64,000 nucleotides of DNA from Aquatica leii (taxonomy: Eukaryota > Arthropoda > Insecta > Coleoptera > Lampyridae), in the NCBI GenBank assembly GCA_035610365.1, contig CM069438.1, positions 34,961,869 through 35,025,868 on the forward strand. Reading direction: 5' to 3'. Position 1 is the stretch's first letter. Each line of letters begins with the position of its first letter. A program made the translations under genes and the position numbers. Shown piece by piece: positions 37,714-49,000 of this stretch. The notes under the pieces were generated by a model. It was not told the DNA's origin, searched no databases, and saw only the letters and a list, made by a program, of their open reading frames with translations.

Positions 37714-37756
37714 CTCGAATTTGTTTTCTTTGTTGTAGTATTAATTGTTATATATA

Positions 37757-39217
37757 ATGGATGTTGAAAGATTATTAGTAGACGAAGTAGAGTGGGAATT
37801 ACATATTCGAGGAATTACTTGTGAAGGTCCCATCGCAGATAAACGGAAATTACTTCGAGCTAGGCTTCGTGTTGAAAAGTTAAATAATTTTAGTTTCCCA
37901 CAAATAAATTTTGAGGTTGATAGAGAGTTGGAAATATGTAGGGATAAGTTAGTTTTATTATCGGCCGAAGTTAAAGTTTACCGTCCTGTTAAGGTAGACA
38001 ATGCTTATAAACGTCTACATTCCCGACTCATACATGTTTACGGACGTCTAGACAAACTTAACGTAACTGCTGAACGTTTGAGTAGTGTTCGTGATGAATT
38101 GGCACAACAGTGTTTGCAAGTACTCGATGAGCTTGAAACTAAAATGGAATCTCTTTCTCGAATGTCTGCTCTAACTCATGGTGCTGAGCAAAATCTTATT
38201 ACTCTTGATGATGAAGTTCACGTGTCCCCCATAGCAGCTTCTAGACCCCCTCATGTTAGCCCAAATTTAGCTGATCCATCTGTATCTCAGCAAGTATGTT
38301 TCTCTGGGATAAATGACGTTCATGTACTTACTGAAGAGCATGGTGCAAGGTCTTCGTCGCCTGTCCAAAGTCGATTGCTTTTTAATAGCACCGAGTTGCC
38401 TACGCACTCTAAGTGGAACACAAATCATGTACCTCTTAATAAATGGGATATTCAGTTTAATGGAGGATCGAGTGTTACTAGCTTCCTTGAACGTATTGAA
38501 GAATTACGAGTTTCTCGTGGTGTGTCGAAAGACCAATTATTCCTCTCAGCGGTAGAATTCTTTTCTGGTAACGCCTTAATTTGGTATCGTTCTATCCGCG
38601 ACAATGTGCACAATTGGAATGAATTAGAACATGCTTTGCGTCGAACATTCTTACCTTGTGATTATGAGAATAGTCTCTGGGATGAAATACGAAACCGCAC
38701 TCAAGGAGACAACGAACCTGTAGCTATCTATATTGCCATTATGGAAAATTTATTTAAAAGATTTTCTAGTGTTCCGTCCGAAATTACTCGTCTTAGCGTG
38801 ATCAAAGGAAACCTCCAACCGTATCTACAAAGTCAGTTAACGCTTCAACTTATTTGTAGTATTTCTGAACTCACACGAACTTGTAGACTCCTTGAAGATT
38901 CTCAAGTACGTACTAATAAATTTAAACCACCACCAACAAACCATAAATTTTTGTTAGAACCAGATTTAGCCTATAATAAAGCGTCACATGCTGCGTCTAG
39001 GGTTTCTTCTGTGTCCGTAGAGCCTGTCATTCAGAGGGTATCGTCAAATTTCAATCAAATGAGTATATTACGGAAGTGTTGGAACTGCGGAAAACCAAAT
39101 CATGTTTCAGCAAACTGTGTCGAACCTCGACGTCGGTATTGTTATCGTTGCGGAGAACCTAATGTAACAGTAAGAAATTGCTCTAATTGTTCGGGAAACG
39201 CCGGACAGAGGAGTTAG
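37757..39217 (+). CDS. gag: Gag polyprotein of the Ty3/Gypsy element
   Basis: 486 residues from an ATG with A at -3, 68 bp after the LTR; four upstream in-frame codons lack a better start. Residues about 1-150 are charged and helical with coiled-coil character. From about 225 (LNKWDIQFNGG) to about 390 it follows the retrotransposon capsid pattern, with FFSGNALIWYRS and a W-X8-LRRTFLP segment. A zinc knuckle CWNCGKPNHVSANC (C-X2-C-X4-H-X4-C) lies at about 441-454. A second, CYRCGEPNVTVRNC at about 462-475, has Val where the His ligand should be. Gag packages the RNA into cytoplasmic particles. It overlaps pol, which is reached by -1 frameshifting just before the Gag stop. The reading frame is intact. 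Confidence 0.92.
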   Translation: MDVERLLVDEVEWELHIRGITCEGPIADKRKLLRARLRVEKLNNFSFPQINFEVDRELEICRDKLVLLSAEVKVYRPVKVDNAYKRLHSRLIHVYGRLDKLNVTAERLSSVRDELAQQCLQVLDELETKMESLSRMSALTHGAEQNLITLDDEVHVSPIAASRPPHVSPNLADPSVSQQVCFSGINDVHVLTEEHGARSSSPVQSRLLFNSTELPTHSKWNTNHVPLNKWDIQFNGGSSVTSFLERIEELRVSRGVSKDQLFLSAVEFFSGNALIWYRSIRDNVHNWNELEHALRRTFLPCDYENSLWDEIRNRTQGDNEPVAIYIAIMENLFKRFSSVPSEITRLSVIKGNLQPYLQSQLTLQLICSISELTRTCRLLEDSQVRTNKFKPPPTNHKFLLEPDLAYNKASHAASRVSSVSVEPVIQRVSSNFNQMSILRKCWNCGKPNHVSANCVEPRRRYCYRCGEPNVTVRNCSNCSGNAGQRS

Positions 39218-39239
39218 TAGGTCGTAGTACTGCCTCTGT
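39193..39239 (+). promoter_or_regulatory. programmed -1 ribosomal frameshift signal
   Basis: GGGAAAC at 39,193-39,199 is a canonical X-XXY-YYZ heptamer and is correctly phased: the gag frame reads ..G GGA AAC, and a -1 slip gives GGG AAA in the pol frame. After a five-base spacer, ACAGAGG (39,205-39,211, extendable by two G-U pairs from 39,203) can pair with CCTCTGT (39,233-39,239), with a 21-base loop that contains the Gag stop. The pol frame opens only at 39,187, just after a TAA at 39,184, so this is the only place a slip can work. Heptamer and stem are seen directly; function is inferred. Confidence 0.8.
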
Positions 39240-42200
39240 TTCACCTATTTTTACGACCCCTCGAAACGAATTTTCTCACAAGATACTACTTGATTACATA
39301 ATTTCACATGCTCCAAACGACCAACGCCCATTCTTAGAAGTTTCCATTTTAGGATATAAATTGTTAGGTCTTTTAGATTCTGGTGCTTCTAGAACCATAA
39401 TAGGGTTACCTGGTCTCGAAATTTTAAAAGAGTTAGGATTTGTATTAAGTCCTATTCAGCAGAAAATTGCGGTTGCTAACGGAGAACAATGTACCGTGAT
39501 AGGTACTATTGAGGTACCAATTGAGTTAATGGGAAAAATTAAGTTAATACCTTTGTTGGTAGTCCCTGATCTTCCGCATACGCTTATTTTAGGTGTTGAT
39601 TTTTGGCAGATAATGGACATAGTTCCCGATTTGAATAAAGATGTATGGCATTTCGCTTCCCCTAATCACGTTATTCCCGTGGCCCAAATAAAAAATCAAG
39701 ATGACTTAACCTCTTCCCAAAGGTTGAAACTTAATGAGTTTATAGCATTGAAATTTTCCGAATCGTCCCCCTCCGTAGGTTTATGTCAAGTAGCCGAACA
39801 TATAATCGAAATAGAACCTAATGTGAAACCCATCAAACAACGCTACTATCCAGTGTCACCGTTTAAGCAGAAAATATTGGACGAACATCTTAAAGATATG
39901 TTACAGTCTGGAATTATTGAGCCTTCCACTAGTCCCTGGTCAAGTCCCGTTTGTTTGGTCACAAAACGTGATAATACATATCGTTTCTGTGTGGATTTTC
40001 GACAATTAAATAAAGTGACTAAAAAAGATGCTTACCCGTTGCCGTACATCGCAGCCATCTTGGACCAACTTCGAAATGCTAAGTTTCTTAGTAGCATCGA
40101 CATTAAGTCAGCGTACTGGAATATACCATTATCACACGATTCAAAGGAATATACCGCGTTTACTATTCCCGGTCGCGGATTGTATCAGTTTACTCGCATG
40201 CCATTTGGGCTTACTTAACGCTCCCGCTACTTGGCAGCGTATCATCGATAAAGTGTTAGGCGCTGATTTACAACCATCGGTTTTAGTCTATCTCGATGAT
40301 ATTATTATCGTTTCGCAAGATTTTGATGAACATTTAAAATGTCTCGATATAGTCTTCAAGCGTTTAAACTCTGCTGGATTCTCTGTAAACGCCGACAAAT
40401 GCCAATTTTGTTTACCCCAGCTGAAATATCTTGGGTATGTAGTTAATAAAGATGGTTTAAGACCGGACCCGGAGAAGGTGCAAGCGATATTAAATATACC
40501 GTGTCCCAAAAATGTTGTAGATCTAAGACGTTTTATAGGTACAGCTTCTTGGTACCGTCGTTTTGTGCCCAATTTTGCGTCCACCCTATCGCCGCTTTCA
40601 AACCTCACTAAAAAGAATGTTTCATGGAATTGGACGTCCGAATGTGATACCTCGTTTCGTACTATTAAGGAACGTTTGATTACAGCACCTTTACTCACTT
40701 GTCCTGATTTTAATCGACCTTTCTGTCTTCAAACTGATGCCTCTGCTTATGGATTAGGCGCCGTATTAACGCAGGAGTTTGACGATGGCGAACGTGTTAT
40801 CCAGTATCTATCTCGGTCTCTTACGCGACAAGAACGAAAGTACACTACGACCGAACTTGAATGTCTAGCAGTTATTTGGTCTGTAGAGAAATTACGCCAC
40901 TATTTAGAAGGTATCCATTTCAAAGTTATTACCGACCATTATTCTTTGTTATGGCTTCACCGATTAAAGGATCCACAAGGTCGTCTAGCGCGATGGGCCC
41001 TAAGACTCCAACCATATGATTTCGAGCTAGTGCACAGGAAAGGTAAAGAACACGTCGTTCCCGATATGTTAAGTCGATCTGTTCCCCGTCTGGAATCTTG
41101 TGTAAAGGTCGAATCTACTACTGATCGGTGGTACACGCAAATGACGAAGAAGGTACAACAGCAACCTCAAAAATTTCCTCATTGGAGAATAGAAAATGGA
41201 ACGCTATATAAGCATGTACATCAAAGATGTCCAGGTCTTACTTCTGAATCCGATTACTGGAAAAAAGTTGTCCCAAAAGATCAACGAACTGCCATATTAA
41301 AATCTTATCATGATGAACCTGCCGCTGGACATACTGGTGTCTACAAGACATTGTGGAAAATAAAAAACCTTTATTACTGGCCAAAAATGAGCGCAGACAT
41401 ACATAAATACGTCAAAAATTGCTTAACATGTGCGCAGTATAAAACCGAACAAAAAGCACCTGCTGGATTAATGGGAGACAGACCCAACATTACGCAACCA
41501 TGGCAAATGATCAGTCTGGATTTCATCGGTCCATTTCCTAGATCAGCGCAAGGATACTCCTATGCCTTAGTGATAACAGACTACTTTAGCAAATATGTTT
41601 TGACGTTTCCTCTTAGGTCCGCAACCTCTAAAACATTGGTTAAGTGCGTAGAAGAAGGTGTTTTTCTCACCTATGGTACCCCGCAGTCAATTATTTGTGA
41701 CAATGGTCCCCAAATGAGATCTAAGGAATTTCGTACTTTATGCAGTCAATACAAAACTCGCATTTGTTATACCGCCTCTTACAATCCTAAGGCAGATCCA
41801 ACAGAACGAGTTAACCGTGTCGTTAAAACAATGTTATCTTCATACATAAAAGGAAACCACAAAAAATGGAGTGATAATTTAGCAGCAATTACTTGTGCCA
41901 TTAGAACTTCCCGACATGAGGTAACAGGACATACACCGTACTTCATAAATTTTGGTCGTGAACATAGATTATACGGGCAAGATTTTATGGAAGAAGTTTC
42001 TTCTGAGAAAGTAGAGTTACCGAATTACATTGAGAACCGAATGAAAGGTTTCAAGTCCATGTATGAAAACGTAACTGAACGAATAATTAGTTCTCGAGAA
42101 AGGTCTCGTAAGATTTACAATCTTCGTCGTAGACCCATTACCTATGAAATTGGTCAAAAGGTTTGGCGTAGAAACCAGTCCTTATCTGATGCTTCTAAAG

Positions 42201-42355
42201 ACTACAGCGCAAAACTAGCTCCCAAATATATTGGTCCACTAATTGTACATAAGAAATTAGGTTACTGCACGTATCAACTAGTAGATGAAAAAGGAAAGCC
42301 TGCAGGTAATTGGCATCCCCAGCACTTAAAACCATTCAATTTTGAACCTGGTTAG
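39193..42355 (+). pseudogene. pol: Pol polyprotein (protease, RT, RNase H, integrase), one frame break
   Basis: Translated as Gag-Pol by frameshift. Protease has its catalytic D-S-G-A at 39,376-39,387. Reverse transcriptase has FCVDFRQLNKVT near 39,990, the motif A Asp at 40,099 and YLDD at 40,289-40,300. RNase H begins around the Asp at 40,736 and includes TTELECLAVIW. Integrase has its zinc site at His 41,309, His 41,330, Cys 41,420 and Cys 41,429. The D-D-E triad is at 41,519, 41,699 and 41,804, with 34 residues between the last two, in a NPKADPTERVNR context. A C-terminal GPY/F-like module ends GNWHPQHLKPF. Within RT one extra T in the run at 40,211-40,216 creates a TAA at 40,216-40,218 between the FGLT and NAP parts of a conserved motif; the remaining frame is open to 42,355. 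This is a single defect in an otherwise intact pol, either a real null mutation or a sequence error. Confidence 0.9.
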
Positions 42356-42520
42356 TACGTCCTTTTAGTTTTATGATGGTCCTATTTGATTTGATTCCGC
42401 GAGTCTATGGATTATTTGGATGAGATTGTGTTTAAAATCGTTTTGTTCTCTTAAAATAGTTGTAAATAGAGTTAGATGTCCTTTTTTTTTCTCTTTTTTT
42501 TTGGGAACTTTAAGAAGAAT
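42356..42520 (+). other. pol-LTR spacer with possible polypurine tract
   Basis: 165 bp with no env-like frame. The sequence before the LTR is T-rich, then GGGAACTTTAAGAAGAAT. The purine run AAGAAGAA is short for a polypurine tract, so the plus-strand primer position is uncertain. Confidence 0.5.
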
Positions 42521-44039
42521 TGTTACAGCGACAATTTACTTTATTGTCCACAAATTGTTGTCTTTCTTTTTTTTGTGTCTTAAAACTATTCTTAAATTAC
42601 AGTTAATTCTACTCCTATTCTAAATTTGCATATTTCTTCGTTTGAATTTCCCTCTTTTGATTCTCTTTTCAAAAATGTTCTTATCACAGGAAGTGTGATT
42701 ACTTTTGAATAGAACTAGGCTTTCCCCACAGTTCTTATCTTTAATTTTGTTTCCTTTTGACAATTGTGCATGGTGGTCTTGAGGTACTCGTTTAAACCTT
42801 ATTTTGGGATTTATTCAAGCCATCCTGTTAAATTATGTGAATGTGGTCATTGGAATTGTTAGTTTGAATATCGTACACCCATTTACACTCCAGATTTTCT
42901 GGGATTTGAGCACATTTGGTCAAAACCACTTTAAAGCCACCCTCCACCTACGGTAAGATTTCATTAATTTCCATTTTTTTTTAACTTTATTCATTTCATG
43001 TCTTTTAGGCTTTTTTTTTTCCCTCATTAAACTTCTAAACATAAAATTCAGTTTTGATAGTAAAGTATATGTTTCGAAGATATGCTATCGTAAATCACCT
43101 TTTAAGTATCGGCTCTATTCTACCCGCAAACAGCTGCAGCGTGGCCAGAAGATTACTCCGTTATTGCCACCAGGTAACAAAAACTAACCACAGGAACATC
43201 GTTACACCATCCGTCGAAGGAGATCGAGAGTGGCAACCCCTTATCGAACCACTAAGCCAGGCACTTGAACCCACGTTTCCACCAAGGAGGTTCTCCTCTC
43301 GGTTGTATTTTCTCTACACAGGTCAGAGGGTTTTAGTTTTTACCTAATCTTAAGCGCGCAGATTAGAGGTTATGTTTACGATGTAATATAAAAAAATATC
43401 CGTTTACCTGCGAAAGCTGATTATAAGTCGATTGTCGCTGTTACAAAGTATTATTACCGTACGTGTCCCACATGAACGTTTTCTGTGTTTATTATAATTA
43501 TTATATCTGCTATCAAACGAAAGTGCATTATATTTAATTTTTAGGTTAAGGTTAAGTAACTTAAATTAAGCATTAATTGTGTCGCGACTGCCGTCAACGG
43601 GAGCCGGAATAAAATTTGAATTTATTTATTTTCATGTAAATATTATGGAGAATAATGCGGGACGCTTAGCTTATACGTTTTTTTAACTTAATGCGTACTA
43701 TTTCGTCGCGGTTTTGCACGTATCGAAAGGCCTTACGAACGGAATACTCACCGCTGACATTATTCAGTAACGACGCAGGTAATACTTGAGTGTCAATTAT
43801 ACGACACTTGCCCCGCACTATTGCGTTCCGATTTTTCGTGTTGTTTTTTTTAAAATAGGTTTGGTAATTTGATGATTTTTTTTTAATCTGGTTCTCTACG
43901 AAGGTAAATCATTTATTGTCGAGTTCTGTCTGGGTTATGGATAATAGTCGTATCTAATTATTTCTTTTGTTTATATGAATAAATTAAGTTGACAGTAAGT
44001 TTGATTTCTTTTCCCCTTTTTGTCACGAGTTGTGTGGCA
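42521..44039 (+). repeat. 3' LTR (1,519 bp)
   Basis: Copy of the 5' LTR with TG...CA ends, three bases shorter because of T-tract indels. Its AATAAA signals (about 43,611 and 43,979) would terminate the element's RNA. Confidence 0.95.
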
Positions 44040-44043
44040 AATG
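44040..44043. repeat. target site duplication AATG (right)
   Basis: Direct repeat of the four bases before the left LTR; confirms an intact insertion without later recombination. Confidence 0.85.
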
Positions 44044-44589
44044 CGTCAAGCTTCCGAATGATTTCCATTATTCCTATCGCAGGTGTGCCTCTAGGTTTAA
44101 TGGACCATTACACAAAGTACGTCAACTACTTGACCTCAAATTACTTTCAGAAATTGGCGTTAGTAACCAATGTCTATCTTTGTACGTGCTTTAAGTTAAG
44201 GATACCAGCAAGATATACTTAATTGACATGTACCATTCTAAAGGGACAAGCACGTTGCGGTAGCCCTAGTCGCTATGATAATTACGAGACAATCAAGTTA
44301 TGTTACAAAAATAAAAGTTTATTCTTACCCCAGAGAAACCCTCACATATGAAATGAAACCAATGCATTCATTAATAACGTGGATGAAAGCGAATATTTAG
44401 AAAAGGTCTCACTGGACGCAAACGTTAGGTTTCATATATAATTTTTATTACATTGAGTGGAAATGTTTTTTTTTATTAATTACATCCATAAGTCAAGGAA
44501 AACAAAAAAATGACAGCCTACAGTCTGCATGTACCAAGGGGACGAAATTCTTATAGTACGCAACCTATATCGAAAGATTTTTAACATAA
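44044..44589. other. right flank of the young retrotransposon
   Basis: Mixed noncoding sequence. The 77-codon open stretch on the + strand has no family signature. I see nothing else. Confidence 0.4.
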
Positions 44590-45570
44590 CAAATTGACTT
44601 TACGTTAGATTTGAAAAGTGGTTACTAGCTAGTAGAATTGGAACCCAAAAACCCAAACAAACACAAGAAGGTGCTGAAGAAGGAGCGACGACTGAGGTGA
44701 AGCAGGCCACGTTTGACGACACCGTACTAAGTCTAAAAAGAACACAAGTAGAGCGTCTCGAAGTTGAGAACTTTTTGACTAAAAAAGACGGCGATTTATC
44801 TGAAGCCACGGGAAAACATTCTTTTTTGTTTGTCAGAGAAAGCAGGCAATTGTACGGTTCTTATTAAGTGAACTGACGTGACTGTCTAGAAGAACTGAGA
44901 GTATGGTGTTAGCACGCTAGAAATCTCCATAAAGACTACATTTGCGCTATTGAACCAATGTAGGGCGATTTGGTTCAAAAATGACTACTGGTTGGCAGAA
45001 CATTGCTACGAACTATGAATGTCAACTCGGATTCAGTAACCTTGAAAAAGAGGATCTTAGTAGGCCAATTTACGCCAGTATATCAAATTGTGAGATGCGA
45101 GAATTTTATCATTTCGAAGATGTGTCCACAACAGCTATTAAACATCATCGCTTCTAAGTGTCAAAACATCAGCCATGACCAGCTGGTCAAAGTTAAAATG
45201 TAGGCTCAACAGTATCTACATATGTTCGCGCTGGTAAGCAGTTCTAAAGGAACATGATGAAACACAAAATTCGTACCGGGGCAATAGGACAACTCCCACG
45301 TCAACTTTTTTGGTAGAACGTCAAGAAGCTGAAAAAAATTTACAGTGGTGCTGATAAAGATGAACCATGGATTACCGAGGTTTTACGTGAACTACAGTCA
45401 GCTTGAAGTAACCAAGAAGAACAGTTACCATTTATCTAGAATTGACTTTACGTTGGATTTGAAAAGTCAATATCAAACCTATAATATCGATGTAGACTCT
45501 TTCGTTCAGACAACCCACCATACTACTAATTATATCCAATTGCTAACAAACGTTATAAGTGATTGATTTT
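44590..45570 (+). mobile_element. decayed Gypsy pol fragments, copy 4
   Basis: Starts with an FTLDLKSGY segment, the RT motif A region, near 44,597-44,625, interrupted by a stop and running into ELEPKNPNK. A 77-codon open stretch (44,637-44,867) in another frame has no clear match. From 45,011 the linker NVNSDSVTLKK recurs, then QQYLHMFAL, VVLIKM, FYVNYSQLEVTKK and IDFTLDLKS around 45,340-45,470. Motif order is scrambled (motif A before linker), so two fragments lie side by side. It is the same family as 34.1-35.8 kb. Confidence 0.7.
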
Positions 45571-47319
45571 AATTTAAATATAAATATTACTCGATCAAAC
45601 TGCATCGTCTACTATGCAGTCGCGCAATAAATCGGCAATGATAAAAATGAACCGCAAAAAAAATATGAGCATAAAAACTTACCCAACGAAAATTCTTCGT
45701 TAACAGTAGTATTTTTACTACTCCATTTTATTTGAGTTAAGAACGGAAGCATGCGTGGTATATAAACCTATGTACGACGGTTAATGTTATTTTGTCTTAG
45801 GTTATGACTGCGTTCAAATGAAGAAACTTGACGGATGTCAGGTCAACGTACTCAACGACAATACATAAGGTTACAGATGATATAAAGTTTACGACTGAAA
45901 ATAAACTTAAGTCAGTATGATCAACGTTATAATTACATAAAAGCAAAATTATACGATACTAAGAATTAGCACGTACAAGGCTGACATAAATAAAGTAATA
46001 AGTATAAATGCTACACTAAGCAATGTGCATAAAGTTGATTGATTAGTTATAAAAGTAAATTAACGAAGTAATACAATACTAATACTTTAGAAACAGGTCT
46101 TTTCTCGTCTCTTCTGATTATATAAATCGAGGTGGACTCCGCAGGTTATATATCCCAAAAACAACCGAATACAAAGACAGCACGAAACTCGCCGAAAAAA
46201 TGTAAAAAAAAGGATAACGTGACGACATTTTTAGGGAATTACTTTCCTACCGGAGAACGTCGCATAATTAACCCAATTGCCGAATTCGACCAATACCTGG
46301 TATACGTTTTTCTTACATTCGCTAAAATCGTAATAGAAATCACTACCGAGGAAAATTCAGCAGAAAGAAAAACTACTTACATGTCGTAAAATAACACTCA
46401 GATACACGAACGTTCACAGCGGTTTCGAAAAGGTGAAGAGCGAGTAAAATAACATGTAACAACAAATTCTAAGACTAAAAAGTTTAACAGGTAGGTGTGA
46501 GGACCTAAAGCTTAAAAAATTGATAACATTAGCTAAAAGTTGATTATAATAAGCGACTGCTTTTATATTTTTTGCAGTTTGCATATTTTTAAAAATTGTT
46601 AGATATGTATGTGATCAGGTCACCTGGAAAAACAATTAAAGAATTCCTCTATAATAACAGGAGACAGAAAACTAAAAGAACAAAGCGAAGACTCTTTGGT
46701 AAGCGCTAAGACAATTCTAAACATAATAGGTACCGAAAAGCAAGGAAAATCCACTCAGCACACAGAGGTGGAAATGAAAATTTAAATATCTTTAATAGTT
46801 TCACAGTTCAAAGAGTTGATAACAATATCAGAAGGTTGATTATAATAAGCGGTAGATAAGATAAAGACTTTTAACAAAATGGAGCCACGGCTTACAATGT
46901 AAGTTTGCACACAATTAACACTCTCAGTTTGACGTTTTAAAAACATATTACTATGACAGTATTTATTCAATGCACGCTGACTATGATCTATTGGTACTTA
47001 CTTCACATTGTGATAAATTTTCAAGTTTTAAACGTTTACCGGACTAACAAGATAAAAATGGGTTTATGATATCAATTTAAGCAAACTTTGAATCTTCTTA
47101 CCTTAAAATGCTTTGTTCAATTGGAAAGTTGAATATTTTACAATTGGAGGACGAATCTGATATATTGAAAAAAAATTTTTGAATCAAGAAAAGAACTTAA
47201 TTGTGTGTAATTAGCGTTGTCCGTTTTATTAAATGTGCCAAAAAGTTAGACACTAACTGAAAACACAACCGACAGGAATCAATCATGTTATAGATGTTTT
47301 TTTGATTGAAAAAGATGTT
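45571..47319. other. noncoding stretch with a small direct repeat
   Basis: No coding family is recognised; an 85-codon frame at 46,132-46,389 has no supporting signature. TTGATAACA...GGTTGATTATAATAAGCG at about 46,813-46,850 echoes 46,519-46,555, about 290 bp upstream, so a short duplicated element is present. Otherwise it is AT-rich sequence. Confidence 0.4.
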
Positions 47320-47900
47320 ACATTAGTTTACAGCCATGGCTAACTTAGATAGTACATTCGATTCGAGAAAAAAGTGCTTGTAATTAAATAACGATCACTT
47401 AAATCTGTTACGTAAGATTGAAACTGACAGCCACGGAAAATTCAGAGAGCAATTATTAGGTTTTGGTGAAAAAGTTAAAACCGTTACTAAAGAAAGCGGG
47501 ACATAGATAATAAATCGATATGATGACTATACATTTTTTTTGTATAACTCAGAATGGTAAATCGTAGGCGCGGCGAAAATCATGGCTCACTTATACTCGT
47601 TCCTAAATTTGTGTTTAAGTGAATGCTGCTTAAAAAATGAGGAAGGACGTTTAACTATTACGTGCAGCAAGCGTTAAAAAGTTTTAGTTTTCAAAGACAA
47701 AGTTACTAAGTTACGTTATCGACCTGCGTAAAGTAAGCCGGGACAAAGTCATGGCTTACTAAATGATTATTTAGTTACTGTTATTATTTGATGTACCTAT
47801 TTATTAAATTATTAGAAACAAGTTTATAATATAAACATAATTTTTTGTAAGATCACAGAAAAACATGAAACATCAGGCATGGCTCACTTAGATTTTACGA
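47320..47900. repeat. weak dispersed repeat with CATGGCT core
   Basis: CATGGCTAACTTAGAT (47,334), CATGGCTCACTTATAC (47,581), CATGGCTTACTAAATG (47,750) and CATGGCTCACTTAGAT (47,878) occur at uneven spacing. The latter three are preceded by A/G-rich sequence. These look like remnants of a tandem repeat with units of about 130-250 bp, too diverged to delimit. Confidence 0.4.
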
Positions 47901-48179
47901 CATACTTACATAAAAGTAAAAGTTTTTTGTTATGAAAGATTATTAACGAATAAACTCATTGACATTTTTTGTAAGTGTCATTAAATGACACAATTAGTTA
48001 GTTAAAAAGTATTCGTTTGGTTTTTCTCTGCTAATAGTTGGGGATAATATAGATTTCGAATTGCGACAGATTTTAGGCAAATACGTTTATAATAATTTGT
48101 ATTTTTTGTTTATAATCGGTTCTTTAGGTCGATTGGTCGTTATGTAACTTAGCGTACTCGTCGAATCGCTGAAGCTGCA

Positions 48180-49000
48180 AGATTTTGTCTAGATTACCTC
48201 GAAGAACTCAATCCTTTGACATATTGAACACTCAATAGCAATGGAAAAGCAGTGAGAGATCATCTGGATGTTAGTTTGGTCTAGAAAGTGTATTGGGACT
48301 ATTAAGATTCTTACATTGTAACACTAAGAAGTCTCGCGGACTTTGTGGGCGTATATTTTCTCGAACCGTTACCTTACTATTCATCGCAAAGTCTCATTAT
48401 TGAGATACAATGATAAACTTTCTTTAGTAGAAGAATTGCGTACTTTGGCGTACTAGTAACTTTGTAAGATCTTTAAAACAAACCTTAGTCTCTTCTTAGC
48501 GAAAGAAGAGCTGTAAAAATCTAACTATGGCAATGTATATTTTAGATCGGCTACTTTCGTTTCGAACACAAAAGTCTCGATTTTTGAGACGTTAGGATAA
48601 TCTTTCAGTTTGATTCCTAATTGTTTCTCAGAGGCAAAAGTGAAGTAACAAGTCTTGTGGATTTGTCGATGTAATGTTTTCAATTGCTAAATTTGTAAGG
48701 AATACGAAAACCTGATTTTCTGAGACACAACAATAGGATTTGTACAACTATCTTTGGAGTCATTACGTCTAAAGCGCGCAGGAGCAGTAAGAAGTCTTTG
48801 TGTACTTGTTACATGCAAAAGAATGAAAGCAACATTAACGAGGTTTTTACTCGGTCTTCAGCGGTAAGTGTTAGCTTAGTTCGGAAAGGAAGTTTGTGAC
48901 TATTTCGAAAACGGAAGTGAGATACTCAAAATCGACGTGGATGCCGTTTAAGGACACGATAAAATTAGCTTCTAGATTCTTGATTACCCAGAAGCTGAAG
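48180..49000 (+). repeat. second satellite family, left part
   Basis: Monomers share phrases with the large block to the right: AAGAAGTCTCGCGGACTTTG, CTTTCG..CACAAAAGTCTCG, TTTTTGAGACGTTAGGATAA and CAGAGGCAAAAGTGAAGTAA. It is more diverged than the block after 49,800. The separation at 49,000-49,790 is non-satellite sequence. Confidence 0.65.

Larger units (their letters stand above)
36167..44039 (+). mobile_element. young full-length Ty3/Gypsy LTR retrotransposon
   Basis: A 7.87-kb element: LTR, primer-binding site, gag, pol, LTR, flanked by AATG. The domain order in pol is protease, reverse transcriptase, RNase H, integrase, which defines Ty3/Gypsy rather than Ty1/Copia. The LTRs are almost identical, so insertion is recent. 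No env-like frame exists between pol and the right LTR. It sits within older Gypsy debris of another family. One base insertion in RT interrupts pol, so this copy should be non-autonomous unless that base is an assembly error. Confidence 0.95.

Noticed and set aside
40288..40698. 136-codon minus-strand frame
   Set aside because: Lies antisense to the RT domain of the Gypsy pol; no independent evidence.
42356..42520. env gene that would make the element an errantivirus
   Set aside because: Only 165 bp lie between pol and the 3' LTR, with no frame of suitable length.
46132..46389. 85-codon frame as a possible exon
   Set aside because: No recognisable domain, no ATG (begins with a GTG-type codon), and no convincing splice sites.
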